DNA of 64,000 nt from Desulfatitalea tepidiphila (GTDB lineage: Bacteria > Desulfobacterota > Desulfobacteria > Desulfobacterales > Desulfosarcinaceae): the NCBI RefSeq assembly GCF_001293685.1, contig NZ_BCAG01000006.1, forward strand, positions 310,001-374,000. The letters run 5' to 3'. The notes under the pieces are model-generated. The model saw only the letters and a list, made by a program, of their open reading frames with translations. It did no database searches and was not told where the DNA came from. Made by a program: the position numbers and the translations under genes. Every line of letters begins with the position of its first letter. Within the stretch, counting starts at the first letter, position 1. Positions 46,005 through 55,320 of this stretch are shown here, one piece after another.

Positions 46005-46643
46005 CTATTTTTTCTGAATGATGATGCCTTGATCGAAGATCTCGAAGGCTATTTTCAATGTCGACTTTAAATGATCCTTCCTTTCGTCGATAATCTTTTT
46101 GCTCGCCTCCCATAACACAACGCCCGAAAAAAGAGACCAGCAGATATCGGACAAAGCCACAGGATGCCGATCGATAAAGATGCCGGCATCGATACCTTCC
46201 TTAAAAATTTTAGCAATGGCACCGATGGAGTTCCGGGAAAGGTTTTTGATCTCCTCGATCAGTTCCTCGGATAGATTTTTAAGCGTTTCACTGGATTGCA
46301 GATGGAACATATTGATGATGATCAGTGGATCGAAATCATAGACATCAAACAAGACCTCTTCCAGAGCGGCAAGCTTGGCCAACGGGTCCAATTCGGTCTG
46401 GTTGATCACATGGGACACCCGGATATGCAGGTACTGCAAAATCCTGAGACTCAACGAAGCGTATAGCTCCTCCTTGTTTTTAAAATAGAGATACAAGGTG
46501 CCCGGACTCAACTCCGCCTCTTTGGCGATATCTTCCATGGTGGCCTTATTAAAGCCTTTTTCCGAGAACACCCGTTTGGCAGCCACGATAATCTGCTGGC
46601 GCCGCCTTTCTTTTTCACGTTCCTTTCGTTCTTGAATTCCCAT
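46005..46643 (-). CDS. TetR family transcriptional regulator
   Basis: A 212-residue repressor. The N-terminal helix-turn-helix reads IIVAAKRVFSEKGFNKATMEDIAKEAELSPGT followed by LYLYFKNKEELY, a textbook TetR DNA-binding domain. The C-terminal part, helical and ligand-binding, resembles FadR/AcrR-like members. It is the only gene between cysK and the cytochrome and may control itself or a distant target. The region in front (46644-46823) is AT-rich with a repeated CCATTCAA. Confidence 0.9.
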   Translation of the reverse strand: MGIQERKEREKERRRQQIIVAAKRVFSEKGFNKATMEDIAKEAELSPGTLYLYFKNKEELYASLSLRILQYLHIRVSHVINQTELDPLAKLAALEEVLFDVYDFDPLIIINMFHLQSSETLKNLSEELIEEIKNLSRNSIGAIAKIFKEGIDAGIFIDRHPVALSDICWSLFSGVVLWEASKKIIDERKDHLKSTLKIAFEIFDQGIIIQKK

Positions 46644-46823
46644 TCTTCGCTTTCCTGACTGATTTCATACTCAAATTATTCGTAAAGCCAATATGCAACC
46701 ATCCACAGCAGGTGATGCACGACCATACCATTCAAGACATTTAACAAATAAGGCCCATTCAAATTCGAACAGGCGCTTACATGGAACAAATGCAACAAAA
46801 TGTCAATTATTTAATAAATGCTT

Positions 46824-47753
46824 CTAAGTGTCCGGTTTGAACAAATCGGTACTTATATACCGCTCTCCGGTGCTTGGCAAGATCACGACGATGCGTTTGC
46901 CCCCATTCTCCGAACGTTGGGCCACTTGCAGGGCCGCCCACACCGCCGCCCCCGAAGAGATTCCACACAAGATACCTTCCTCGGCCGCCAGGCGACGGGC
47001 GGTCTCAAAGGCGGCCTCATCACCCACGGTAACGACCTCATCGATGAGACTGCGGTCCAGAACGGCGGGAACGAACCCCGCCCCGATACCTTGAATCTTA
47101 TGAGGACCTTTGGCGCCACCGGACAGGACCGGCGAGTTGGCCGGCTCCACGGCGATGGCTTTGAAATCCTTCCGCTTGGTTTTGATGTATTGACTGACGC
47201 CGGTAATGGTGCCTCCGGTCCCCACCCCAGATACCAGGAAATCGACTTGCCCCTCGGTGTCCGCCCAAATCTCTGGGCCGGTGGTCTCCCGATGCGCCAT
47301 GGGGTTGGCTGGATTTTCAAATTGGTTGGGCATGTAAGCGTTGGCGTTCGCCGCCACAATTTCTCGCGCCCTGGCAATGGCGCCTCCCATGCCTTCCGGT
47401 CCCGGTGTCAATACGAGCTCGGCTCCCAAATGGTAGAGCAGTTTCCGGCGCTCCGCACTCATGGTTTCCGGCATGGTCAGACACAGCCGATAGCCCTTGG
47501 CCGCGCATACGAATGCCAAACCGATGCCGGTGTTGCCGCTGGTCGGCTCCACGATCAACGTCTGATCATCGATCAGCCCCTGACGTTCGGCCTCGGAGAT
47601 CATGTAATCGGCAATACGGTCTTTTACGCTGCCCAGGGGGTTGCGGTATTCCAATTTTACCAGAATCTCGGCCGATGTTTCCGGTGCGATCCGCTTCAGG
47701 CGCACCAGAGGCGTGTGGCCGATGGTCGCACCGATGGTCTCATATATCTTCAT
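46824..47753 (-). CDS. cysK: Cysteine synthase A
   Basis: A PLP enzyme making cysteine from O-acetylserine and sulfide. The 309 residues start at 47753 with AAAGGAG 7 bases upstream. The PLP Lys44 is in GSVKDRIAD, the phosphate-binding loop in PTSGNTGIG (about 71), and GTGGTITG (about 178) binds the PLP phosphate. The start overlaps the stop of cysE, so the two are coupled and probably form the cysteine synthase complex. Confidence 0.95.
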   Translation of the reverse strand: MKIYETIGATIGHTPLVRLKRIAPETSAEILVKLEYRNPLGSVKDRIADYMISEAERQGLIDDQTLIVEPTSGNTGIGLAFVCAAKGYRLCLTMPETMSAERRKLLYHLGAELVLTPGPEGMGGAIARAREIVAANANAYMPNQFENPANPMAHRETTGPEIWADTEGQVDFLVSGVGTGGTITGVSQYIKTKRKDFKAIAVEPANSPVLSGGAKGPHKIQGIGAGFVPAVLDRSLIDEVVTVGDEAAFETARRLAAEEGILCGISSGAAVWAALQVAQRSENGGKRIVVILPSTGERYISTDLFKPDT

Positions 47754-48751
47754 GATGCATCTCCTTTGGCATAATTGCCGGCCGATTTGTAGATCAGGCG
47801 CGGGTGTTCCGTCATCACGGTGGTATCGGGCGGCACCGATTCGGTCAGCCACACGTTGCCGCCGATCACCGAACGCGCGCCGATCACCGTATCCCCCCCC
47901 AGGATCGTGCTGCCCGAATAGATGATCACATCATCTTCGATCGTGGGGTGGCGCTTTTTGCCGCGATACTTCTCCCCGGCATCTTTGGGCAGGCTCAGCG
48001 CCCCCAGGGTGACGCCCTGGTAGATCCTCACGTTGGTGCCGATCTCGGCCGTTTCACCAATGACCACCCCGGTGCCGTGGTCGATCACGAAACGCGGGCC
48101 GATGGTGGCTCCCGGATGAATATCGATGCCGGTCAAGCTGTGAGCGTGTTCGCTCATGATGCGGGGCAACAGAGGAACCGACAGCTCGAAAAGACGGTGG
48201 GCCACCCGGTGCACCATGATGGCGTAAATGCCGGGATAACTGAAGATGATCTCATCATGGCTCTTGGCGGCTGGATCGCCGTCGAAGGTGGCCTGCACAT
48301 CGGTGGCCAGCATCTTTCGGATCCGGGGGATGGATTCCAGAACGGCCAGCGCCTTAGCCTGACCACTATGTTCGCATTCACTGCAGGGCAGGTCATATCG
48401 CAGACAATCATGGCGCACATGATGCGTGATCTGCTCGGACAACATATCGAACAACACCGATACACTCTGCCCGATGCTGTATTTCATGTTGGCCGGATCG
48501 AGCTTGCCCCGCGAAAAATACCCCGGAAAAATGATTTCCCGAAACTTGTCGATCAAATCGGAAACGAAGGCCTCCGCTGGGATGGGTTCATATTCGATGT
48601 GGGTGTAGCAATCATGGTCGCTGCACTGGGAAATGATCATTTCGGCCAGCTCGGGCACGCGGGCCTTCATTTTTTTACAGGCATCCATTTCCAGCTTGCA
48701 GGCATCTCCATCCTGGTGATCCGCCTGGGTGGATCGTTTGGGTTTATCCAT
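47750..48751 (-). CDS. cysE: Serine O-acetyltransferase (EpsC/CysE type)
   Basis: A 333-residue enzyme that acetylates serine, feeding CysK. The N-terminal region is long and helical with several Cys residues. The left-handed beta-helix contains [19 protein letters not shown] (about 214-232), with the catalytic His-Asp region, and later [18 protein letters not shown]. Compared with E. coli CysE (273 residues) it is longer, as in the EpsC subgroup. It is the first gene of the cysE-cysK unit. Confidence 0.93.
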   Translation of the reverse strand: MDKPKRSTQADHQDGDACKLEMDACKKMKARVPELAEMIISQCSDHDCYTHIEYEPIPAEAFVSDLIDKFREIIFPGYFSRGKLDPANMKYSIGQSVSVLFDMLSEQITHHVRHDCLRYDLPCSECEHSGQAKALAVLESIPRIRKMLATDVQATFDGDPAAKSHDEIIFSYPGIYAIMVHRVAHRLFELSVPLLPRIMSEHAHSLTGIDIHPGATIGPRFVIDHGTGVVIGETAEIGTNVRIYQGVTLGALSLPKDAGEKYRGKKRHPTIEDDVIIYSGSTILGGDTVIGARSVIGGNVWLTESVPPDTTVMTEHPRLIYKSAGNYAKGDAS

Positions 48752-48947
48752 ACCGTCCGCTCCTCTATTGGGTGCAAAAATTCAAAGCCAATATAAGTCG
48801 AATCGACCGCGAAGCAAGCTTCGCCCCCGATAGGGCGCATCCGCAGCAGGATCCTGTTTCACTTGCCTTTCTGACATAGATGCTCAGTATATGGGACTAA
48901 ATGCATCGAAAAAACACTATCTATCCAAAAAAGACCGGGAGGACGGA
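48752..48947. promoter_or_regulatory. Divergent promoter region with a palindrome
   Basis: GCGAAGC (48809-48815) and GCTTCGC (48818-48824) form a perfect palindrome with a 2-base centre, between the leftward cysE and the rightward flavoprotein genes. It may be an operator for one or both. No other structure is clear. Confidence 0.4.
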
Positions 48948-49853
48948 ATGAACGCCAAACTCCATTATGACGTCGTTATCCTGGGCACCGGACCGGCCGG
49001 CCTTCAGGCAGCCATTCATGCCTCGCGCAAAAAAGTCTCGGTGCTCGTTTTGGGCAAGGAGAATAAAAGCAGCATGTATCACGCCCACATTGAAAACTTC
49101 TGCTGCATCTTCAATGTGGCTGGAAATGAAATCCTCAGCACCGGGCGCAAGCAAGCGGCCGGTTTCGGCGCCGAATTCTCGGAGGCGGATGTGCTGTCGA
49201 TCCAACAGCACGCCGACGGTTTTGAACTTGAAACCGAAGATGGCGCCAAAATCGAAACCCATGCCTTGATTATCGCCACCGGCACCCAAAGAAACCGACT
49301 GGGCGCCAAAGGCGAAAAAGAATTCCTGGGCAAGGGCGTCAGCTATTGCGTCGATTGCGACGGCAACTTCTACCGGGGCGAAGATGTCGCGGTGATTGGC
49401 AATGAGAGCGCTGCCGTGGACGGGGCCCTCGCGCTGACCGACATCGCCAAAGAAGTGCACCTGATCTGCGACCGGCTCGATGTATCGGATGCCCTGCAAA
49501 AACGCCTCGAAAGCAGTTCGATCAGGATCCACCTGGGCGCAACGGTAAAGGCCATCGAAGGCGATCAAGCGGTCAAAAGCGTCCAACTCCAGGACGGCCG
49601 CACCATTCCGGTGGGCGGCGTCTTCATCGAATTGGGGGCCAAGGGCTTGATTCAACTGGCCACCAACCTGGGTATCATGCTCGACGATGAGATGCGCTAT
49701 TTACAGACCGACAAACAGCAGGCCACCAACATCCCCGGCATCTACGCGGCGGGTGATGTGTGCGGACCGCCGTGGCAAATCGCCAAGGCGGTGGGAGAAG
49801 GGTGCGTGGCAGGAATCAACGCGGCGACCTTTGCCAGAAAAAAGAGCACATAG
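48948..49853 (+). CDS. Thioredoxin reductase-like flavoprotein
   Basis: A 301-residue FAD/NAD(P) disulfide-reductase-type protein. The FAD fold has GTGPAG (13-18), the NAD(P)-binding region has VIGNESAAVDGAL (about 152-164), and the C-terminal IPGIYAAGDVCG is typical. The redox pair is Cys134/Cys137 in YCVDCDGNF, where TrxB usually has CATCDG. The start at 48948 has GGGAGG upstream; the longer frame from 48891 does not. It may reduce thioredoxin or a related partner. It is divergent from cysE-cysK. Confidence 0.88.
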   Translation: MNAKLHYDVVILGTGPAGLQAAIHASRKKVSVLVLGKENKSSMYHAHIENFCCIFNVAGNEILSTGRKQAAGFGAEFSEADVLSIQQHADGFELETEDGAKIETHALIIATGTQRNRLGAKGEKEFLGKGVSYCVDCDGNFYRGEDVAVIGNESAAVDGALALTDIAKEVHLICDRLDVSDALQKRLESSSIRIHLGATVKAIEGDQAVKSVQLQDGRTIPVGGVFIELGAKGLIQLATNLGIMLDDEMRYLQTDKQQATNIPGIYAAGDVCGPPWQIAKAVGEGCVAGINAATFARKKST

Positions 49854-49919
49854 CTTTTTCTCTTGCCGATGCCTGGCACCCTTTGACAATCGACCCAAAG
49901 GCGGATATGAACCCGGGCC

Positions 49920-50675
49920 ATGGAAAACGACACCGCTCATCCGACATCGGAACCCGAACTGCTCGCCCTCGGACCCGACGAACCTTTCCGTTTCACGTGC
50001 GGTCCCGGCATCGCCTGCTACAACCAGTGCTGCCAGGATCTCAATCAAGCCCTGACGCCGTTCGACGTGCTCGAGCTGAGGCGCTACCTCAAGCTCTCCT
50101 GGCAAGAGATCCAGGAACAGCACGTGATGCTGTATAGCGGACCTGCCACGGGCCTGCCGGTGGCTTCCCTGCGATTTGCGACCCGGGCCGGCCGGCACTG
50201 CCCGTTCGTCACGACCCAAGGCTGCAGCGTCTATCCGGCCCGCCCCACCTCCTGCCGGCTCTATCCCGTGGCGCGGGCCATCCAACGCTCCCGAATCGAG
50301 GGGCGCATCAGCGAACATTTCGCTCTGCTCAAGGAGCCCCACTGCCATGGTTTCGAAAAGGGGCCGACCCAAACCGCACGGCAGTGGATCGAGTCCCAGG
50401 GCGCCCGGGCCGGTCTGGATGCAAGCGATGCCATGCTGGAACTCATCGCTCTGAAAAATCGATTGCGTCCAGGCCCACTGGCCCCGGAGCAACGGCAATG
50501 GGCGGTCATGGCGTTTTACGATCTGGAGCGACTCAAGGATCAGGCCCAGGCCGGCCGACTGCCGGCCATGGACACCGACGCCCTGCCCCCCATGCCCGAC
50601 AGGGAGGATGACCACCAATGGCTCTCGTGGGCCATGGCCTGGCTGCAGCGGGCGTTATTCGGCCAGCAGGACTAG
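49920..50675 (+). CDS. YkgJ family Cys-cluster protein
   Basis: A 251-residue soluble protein with the YkgJ-type metal-binding signature. FTCGPGIACYNQCC (about residues 22-35), CPFVTTQGCSVYPARPTSCR (about 99-118) and a CHG near residue 141 supply the expected cysteines. Family members may hold a zinc or Fe-S centre; function is unknown. It is 66 bases after the flavoprotein and might share its transcript. Expression of the following module is probably separate, as a promoter and terminator intervene. Confidence 0.85.
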   Translation: MENDTAHPTSEPELLALGPDEPFRFTCGPGIACYNQCCQDLNQALTPFDVLELRRYLKLSWQEIQEQHVMLYSGPATGLPVASLRFATRAGRHCPFVTTQGCSVYPARPTSCRLYPVARAIQRSRIEGRISEHFALLKEPHCHGFEKGPTQTARQWIESQGARAGLDASDAMLELIALKNRLRPGPLAPEQRQWAVMAFYDLERLKDQAQAGRLPAMDTDALPPMPDREDDHQWLSWAMAWLQRALFGQQD

Positions 50676-50746
50676 GCCCTGCAGACACGCTACGCATATC
50701 GTATTTAATACCGTTGTTGGACGCTGACCATGCCGTCAACTTTGTC

Positions 50747-50775
50747 TTGACAGTGCCGTTTCCATCCAGTATTTG
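50747..50775 (+). promoter_or_regulatory. Promoter of the TonB/metal module
   Basis: A perfect TTGACA at 50747-50752 is followed after 17 bases by TATTTG at 50770-50775. The -10 match is partial. Transcription would begin near 50782, producing a leader of about 260 bases before the first gene at 51043. Confidence 0.5.
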
Positions 50776-50833
50776 TGAGGCCGTTCCAAGAGGTGCTACG
50801 AAAGTGCCTGGTTCGTATAACAAAAAAGCAACA

Positions 50834-50920
50834 ATCGGCCGCCCCCCTGGTAAACCAACCTGACTCAAAGGGGATATGCGGCGATAGAATAGCGGCAAAA
50901 GGCATCGCAGGCTTTTTGCC
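50834..50920 (+). ncRNA. Candidate structured 5' leader (riboswitch-like)
   Basis: Two substantial folds are visible. The first pairs ATC-G-GCCGC (50834-50842) with GCGGC-GAT (50878-50885), encloses a CCCC/GGGG helix (50843-50846 with 50870-50873) and a TGG-TAAA-CCA hairpin. The second pairs GGCAAAAGGC (50894-50903) with GCTTTTTGCC (50911-50920), 10 pairs with one wobble, around ATCGCAG. They precede the terminator at 50941-50991. The sequence does not match any riboswitch consensus I know well. Confidence 0.55.
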
Positions 50921-50940
50921 CTGAATACAGAAGGACACCG

Positions 50941-51000
50941 AGGCCGGGAAGGTCGCATTGGGAAGAATCCCAATCGTCGATCTCCCGGCCTTTTTATTTT
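50941..51000 (+). terminator. Intrinsic terminator ahead of the TonB module
   Basis: An outer stem AGGCCGGGA (50941-50949) with TCCCGGCCT (50983-50991) and an inner stem ATTGGGA with TCCCAAT are followed by a long T-rich tract to about 51004. It sits only about 40 bases before the DUF3450 start codon, where it could act as an attenuator. It could also simply end the upstream YkgJ transcript, 270 bases away. Confidence 0.88.
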
Positions 51001-51042
51001 TTTTTGGCCATACCCCGCGATGAGGAGGAAAAAGGAGTATAC

Positions 51043-51820
51043 ATGCGCTCGTCGAAGATCTTAATCTCTTGGATTCTGGCCTTTCTGTTGTGGCTGGGAT
51101 CCCATACGGCAGTGGGGTCCGACGAGGTCACCGAGCGGATCGAAAAACCGGTGCGCAACGCGATCACCACCCGGCAAACCACCCAGGCGGAAGAGGAGCA
51201 GTGGCGGGCCGAACGTGATCAGTTGATGGCCCGATACGAAGCCCTGGAGCAGACCATCGCACAGCTCGAAACCCACCGGACGGCGCTGCAGCAGTCCAAC
51301 CAAGACACCCGCGGGCGCATCGCCGCCAAAGCCCAACAGCTCGCCGATATCGAGCAGATCGGCGCCGGCATCCGCCCCCCTGGTCGAAGAGGTCATCGGC
51401 CAACTGCAGACCTTCGTGGCCTCGGGGCTCCCATTCCTGCGCGCCGAACGCCAGGCGCGCATCGAACGGCTGTCGCAACTGTCCGGTGATCCTGAAGTCG
51501 CGGTCAGCGAAAAATTCCGAAAGGTGATGGAGGCGCTGACGATCGAGGCTGAATACGGCAACACCATCGAAGTCCACCAGGAGACCATCACCGTGGAAGA
51601 TCAGGAGATGCTGGTCCATGTCTTCCGACTGGGACGCATGAGCCTCTTTTTTCAAACCCTGGACCTTCGCAAATGCGGTGCGTTCAACGTGGCGACCTCC
51701 CGCTGGGAACCCCTGCCGCGCGATTACAACGCGGCCATCGAAACCGCCATTGAGATCGGGGCCAAACGGCAGCCCGTCGAACTGCTCAACCTGCCCGTAG
51801 GAAGGATGGCGATCCGATGA
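51043..51820 (+). pseudogene. DUF3450 protein of the TonB2-type system, frameshifted
   Basis: An exported coiled-coil protein of the DUF3450 family, the usual first gene of TonB2/TtpC clusters. AAGGAG precedes the ATG at 51043, and a signal peptide (SWILAFLLWLGSHTAVG) follows. The frame is intact to about residue 106 (LADIEQIGAGI), then shifts at a run of six C residues near 51375-51382. Beyond that, the second frame continues with typical DUF3450 sequence (VASGLPFLRAERQ to LLNLPVGRMAIR). Dropping one C restores a single frame of about 258 residues. It is either a real pseudogene, a sequencing error in the homopolymer, or a slippage-expressed gene. Confidence 0.8.
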
Positions 51821-53265
51821 AACGGACTCCACGATGGCTCACAGGCGCCCTTATGCTGTTCCTCTTGAATCTCCCGGCCGCCCAGGCGGCCGCCCAGGAC
51901 ATGCGTGAAGCGCAGATCCAAGCCCGTGAAACCCGCAAAGCGCTCATCGACCGCGCCGCCGAAGAGCAACGCGCCGCCGAGCAGGCCGCGGCCCGAAGCC
52001 GCGAAAAAATCGGCCAGGACCGTACAGTGCTCAAAAAAGCGCTGGCCGAGCTCGAAGCCCGGCACAAGACGCTCGACCAGGAAGTCGGCCGGCTCAGCGC
52101 TGAAATGGAGCGCCTGACGGCCGAAGAGAAAGACCTCACCCAACGCCTGGCCGAAAGCGACGGCATGGTGCGGGAACTGGTGGGCGTCATCCGAGTCAAC
52201 GCCAAGGACTTGCTGGCCTTGATCGAACAGAACCTGAAGAGCGCGATGATAGACCATGATGTCGCTTTTCTCGCGTCGATTGCCGAGCAGGCGAGATTTC
52301 CAGGCATGGCCGACATCCGCCGAATGATCGCTCTGCTTTTCGAGACGATTCAGGCCAGCGGAGAAGTATCTATCCAAAGCGGCACGATAACCGACCGGAC
52401 CGGCCTGCAGGCCGAGGCCGATATCCTGACCATCGGCAACTTCACTGCGGCCTACAGAATCGAAGACGAGGCGGGTTTTCTGACCTATGCCCCCGCCAGC
52501 CGCAACCTTTATGCGCTTTCGCGTCTGCCTTCCGGGCGAATGCAACGCCAACTGGACGACTACATGGACGGATCGAGCGATGCGGTCCCCATGGACGTCT
52601 CCCGTGGGGGCGCACTGCGTCAATTGACCCATGAATTGAGCCTCTGGCAGCAGATTCCAAAGGGCGGGATCATCGTCTGGCCCATCCTGGCCATTCTGGC
52701 CGTGGGCATCGTGATCGTCATCGAACGGGTGGTTTTCCTGTGGCGCAAACACCTGGACGGCGACCGCCTGATGAACGGCATCGCCGCCCGGGTCGTCGAA
52801 CAGAAATGGGACCTGTGCCATCAGCTGTGCGAAGCCGCCCGCGGGAAACCCATTGCACGGGTCGTCGCCGCCGGCCTGAACTGCCGCAAGATGGCGCGCG
52901 AAGAGATGGAGAACGCGTTGCAGGAGGCGATTCTGCGCGAAATTCCACCCATGGAGCGCTTTTTATCGACCTTAGGCATGCTGGCCGCCATCGCGCCCCT
53001 GCTCGGGCTGCTGGGCACCGTCACGGGCATGATCGACACCTTTCACGTCATCACCCAGCACGGCACCGGCGATCCGCGCATGATGTCCGGCGGCATCTCC
53101 GAAGCCCTGGTGACCACCATGCTGGGACTGACCGTGGCCATCCCCATCATGCTGGCCCACACCCTGCTCAACCGTTCGGTGGATAACCGCATCGGACAGA
53201 TGGAGGAAAAAGCGGTGGCGCTGGTCAATATTGTTCATAAGAATAGGGAGAAAAGAAAAGTCTAA
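51817..53265 (+). CDS. ttpC: TtpC-like long ExbB protein (MotA/TolQ/ExbB family)
   Basis: A 482-residue inner-membrane protein. A signal peptide and an Ala/Glu/Arg-rich coiled coil (about 25-125) come first, then a periplasmic domain up to about 270. The MotA/TolQ/ExbB channel domain follows (IIVWPILAILAVGIVIVIER, then a C-terminal pair of segments with LLGLLGTVTGM). This long form is the TtpC subunit of Vibrio-type TonB2 systems. It overlaps the DUF3450 stop by 4 bases and would help couple the proton gradient to TonB. Confidence 0.88.
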   Translation: MKRTPRWLTGALMLFLLNLPAAQAAAQDMREAQIQARETRKALIDRAAEEQRAAEQAAARSREKIGQDRTVLKKALAELEARHKTLDQEVGRLSAEMERLTAEEKDLTQRLAESDGMVRELVGVIRVNAKDLLALIEQNLKSAMIDHDVAFLASIAEQARFPGMADIRRMIALLFETIQASGEVSIQSGTITDRTGLQAEADILTIGNFTAAYRIEDEAGFLTYAPASRNLYALSRLPSGRMQRQLDDYMDGSSDAVPMDVSRGGALRQLTHELSLWQQIPKGGIIVWPILAILAVGIVIVIERVVFLWRKHLDGDRLMNGIAARVVEQKWDLCHQLCEAARGKPIARVVAAGLNCRKMAREEMENALQEAILREIPPMERFLSTLGMLAAIAPLLGLLGTVTGMIDTFHVITQHGTGDPRMMSGGISEALVTTMLGLTVAIPIMLAHTLLNRSVDNRIGQMEEKAVALVNIVHKNREKRKV

Positions 53266-53337
53266 AGTTTGAAGTGAAGGAAAAATATCGATTTGATTTT
53301 TCGTCGTTGATTGCATCACCCGAATCTCCCAATTGAT

Positions 53338-53380
53338 AGAATTCCTTCACTTAACACTTTAAGCTTTACACTTAAAACTT
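53338..53380 (+). repeat. AT-rich imperfect direct repeat, copy A
   Basis: AGAATTCCTTCACTT at 53338-53352 and the following CACTTTAAGCTTTACACTTAAAACTT match copy B at 54128-54184 in wording and order. Fragments in the opposite orientation lie just upstream (GTCTAAAGTTTGAAGTGAAGG, about 53260-53280). These AT-rich spacers break up an otherwise tightly packed operon. Confidence 0.6.
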
Positions 53381-53388
53381 AATAAAAA

Positions 53389-54000
53389 ATGCTTCAACTA
53401 CTAGAACAAACCTGGTTCCGACTTGAAGCCTACCTGCAGGACGGCGGCGTAGTAATGCTGCCCCTGGTGCTGGTCAGCCTGCTCATGTGGGTCCTGATCA
53501 TGGACCGCATCTTCTTTTTCAGGCGCTTGTACCGCAAGACGATGAGCGCCCGTTCGGCCTGGGAGCATATTCAACAACAGCGTATGCCCGATCCCGGAGA
53601 GTACCGGGGCATCGTATCGCTGCTGGTGGCCGATTTCTTGGAAAACCGCAGCGGCGACCGCATGCTGGATCGTTTCATCCTGGATGAGCGCGTTCAGCAC
53701 ATCAACCGGCGCATGAAAGACTATCTCGCGTTGATCGGCGTGCTGGCCGCCATCGCGCCTCTTTTAGGCCTGCTGGGCACGGTGACCGGCATGATCGCCA
53801 CCTTCGACGTGCTGTCCGTCTTCGGCACCGGCAACGCCAAGGCCATGGCCGGCGGCATCTCCGAGGCCTTGATCACCACCCAGACCGGCCTGCTGGTGGC
53901 CATTCCAGGCCTTTACATGAAGGGTTTTCTCGATCGCCGGGCCGACAACCTGATCCAGCGGGTCAAGACGGTCGGCTACTATTTGCGCCGGCATTTGTAG
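53389..54000 (+). CDS. exbB: ExbB-type proton channel subunit
   Basis: A 203-residue inner-membrane protein of the MotA/TolQ/ExbB family. Three membrane segments lie near residues 20-40, 110-132 and 153-175, with the channel motif LLGLLGTVTGM and the pore Thr in ISEALITTQTGL. No ribosome site is visible before the ATG at 53389, which directly follows an AT-rich repeat; a start at the internal Met23 would lose the first segment. It works with ExbD and TonB. Confidence 0.9.
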   Translation: MLQLLEQTWFRLEAYLQDGGVVMLPLVLVSLLMWVLIMDRIFFFRRLYRKTMSARSAWEHIQQQRMPDPGEYRGIVSLLVADFLENRSGDRMLDRFILDERVQHINRRMKDYLALIGVLAAIAPLLGLLGTVTGMIATFDVLSVFGTGNAKAMAGGISEALITTQTGLLVAIPGLYMKGFLDRRADNLIQRVKTVGYYLRRHL

Positions 54001-54017
54001 GCGTTTGCGATCATCCC

Positions 54018-54038
54018 GGGCGGGACTAAAGCCCGCCC
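54018..54038. repeat. REP-like G/C palindrome, copy 1
   Basis: GGGCGGG at 54018-54024 and CCCGCCC at 54032-54038 with a 7-base spacer (ACTAAAG). A second copy with the same arms is at 61519-61539. Such extragenic palindromes are common, mobile, non-coding repeats. Confidence 0.7.
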
Positions 54039-54127
54039 CACGGGGAGAAGTTGGTAAGCATATAAGTATTCGTCACAATGGGCGGGCGTGACTCAATATG
54101 GAGATCAACGCCGCTCATCAAATCGAC

Positions 54128-54184
54128 AGAATACCTTCACTTTAAACTTAGAATCTTAGACTTAAAACGTTACACTTTAAACTT
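54128..54184 (+). repeat. AT-rich imperfect direct repeat, copy B
   Basis: AGAATACCTTCACTT at 54128-54142 and the following CTTAGACTTAAAACGTTACAC correspond to copy A at 53338-53380. It precedes the ExbD gene. Confidence 0.6.
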
Positions 54185-54210
54185 CTTTTTCATCCCCGAA
54201 GGGGGTCACC

Positions 54211-54636
54211 TTGCTCAACATCACCGCCACCCGCAGAAGCCGCCGCAGCGCTACCGAGCTGAACATCGCGCCGCTCATCGATATGGTATTTATCCTGCTG
54301 ATCTTCTTCCTGGTCACCACCAGCTTCGTCAAGGAGACCGGCATCGAAGTAAGCCGGCCCACTGCCGCCACCGCCGTCAGCCAGTCCAAGGCGACCATCC
54401 TAATCGCCATCGATCCGGCCAACCGCATCTACATGGATCACCGCGAAATCGACGTCCGCGCCGTAAGGGCCAACGTGGAGCGCGCATTGGCCGAAAACCC
54501 CGAAGGCGCCGTGGTGGTCGTGGCCGACCGGGCCAGCAGCACGGGCATGGCCATCGAAGTGATGGACGGGTGCCGCATGGCCGGGGCCAAGAATGTCTCG
54601 CTGGCCGCCAGCCTGCCCGGGGGAAACGCCCCATGA
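54211..54636 (+). CDS. exbD: ExbD/TolR-type energy transducer
   Basis: A 141-residue single-pass protein whose membrane segment carries the essential Asp24 in PLIDMVFILLIFFLVTT. The rest is periplasmic. The start appears to be a TTG at 54211 preceded by GAAGGGGG; no ATG in frame gives the family N-terminus. It overlaps tonB by 4 bases. Confidence 0.9.
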   Translation: MLNITATRRSRRSATELNIAPLIDMVFILLIFFLVTTSFVKETGIEVSRPTAATAVSQSKATILIAIDPANRIYMDHREIDVRAVRANVERALAENPEGAVVVVADRASSTGMAIEVMDGCRMAGAKNVSLAASLPGGNAP

Positions 54637-55316
54637 GCCGTCCGAACGATTATCGCCAGATTCTTCGCCAACGCAACCGCGGCGCCTGGACATGGGCATT
54701 GCTTTCGGCCATGGGGTTGAATCTGGCGCTCTTCATGCTGATGCCCCATCTGCTGCACTCGGCGCCGGCCAAGCCCACGTTCGATACGCTGCTGCCCCAG
54801 ATCCAGGTGGTTCGCCTCAAACGTCCCGAAAGCCCGATTTCGCGTGATGCGCCTCGCCCCCCCGAGGTAAAACGGCAGCAGCCGGCACCGCAACCCGACC
54901 TCAACAGCGCCGCCCTGCAGCGGCCGGTATGGCCGTTCGAAATCAACGCCCGCCTGCCTGGCGGTCCGGACACGATCGCTTTGCCGCCTTTGGAGACCAA
55001 CCTGAAGGCCCTGGGCATCGGCGATCTTTTCGGCGTGGGCGACCTGGACCAGCCCCTGATCACCCTCACGCGCATGCCGCCGATCTACCCCCTGGGCGCC
55101 AAACGCCGGGGCATCGAAGGATCGGTGACGGTGCGCTTCATCGTCAACGAACACGGGTCGGTGGAGAAGACCACCATCATCCATGCCCAGCCGCCCGACA
55201 CCTTCGAAGAGGCGGTGCTGCGCTGTGTTTCCGGATGGCGGTTTCAACCTGGAACGGTGGATGGGCAGCCAGTCCGCGTGTGGGCCGAGACCACCATCCA
55301 CTTCACACTGGATTAA
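54633..55316 (+). CDS. tonB: TonB energy-transducing protein
   Basis: A 227-residue protein linking the ExbB-ExbD motor to outer-membrane receptors. One N-terminal segment (about 18-40) precedes a Pro/Arg-rich periplasmic spacer and the C-terminal TonB domain. In that domain, YPLGAKRRGIEGSVTVRFIV and the final WRFQPGTVDGQPVRVWAE are typical. The ATG at 54633 overlaps the exbD stop. Confidence 0.92.
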   Translation: MSRPNDYRQILRQRNRGAWTWALLSAMGLNLALFMLMPHLLHSAPAKPTFDTLLPQIQVVRLKRPESPISRDAPRPPEVKRQQPAPQPDLNSAALQRPVWPFEINARLPGGPDTIALPPLETNLKALGIGDLFGVGDLDQPLITLTRMPPIYPLGAKRRGIEGSVTVRFIVNEHGSVEKTTIIHAQPPDTFEEAVLRCVSGWRFQPGTVDGQPVRVWAETTIHFTLD

Positions 55317-55320
55317 AGCC

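Noticed and set aside
50705-50938. Minus-strand frame in the leader of the TonB module
   Set aside because: It lacks a ribosome site and is explained by the structured leader.
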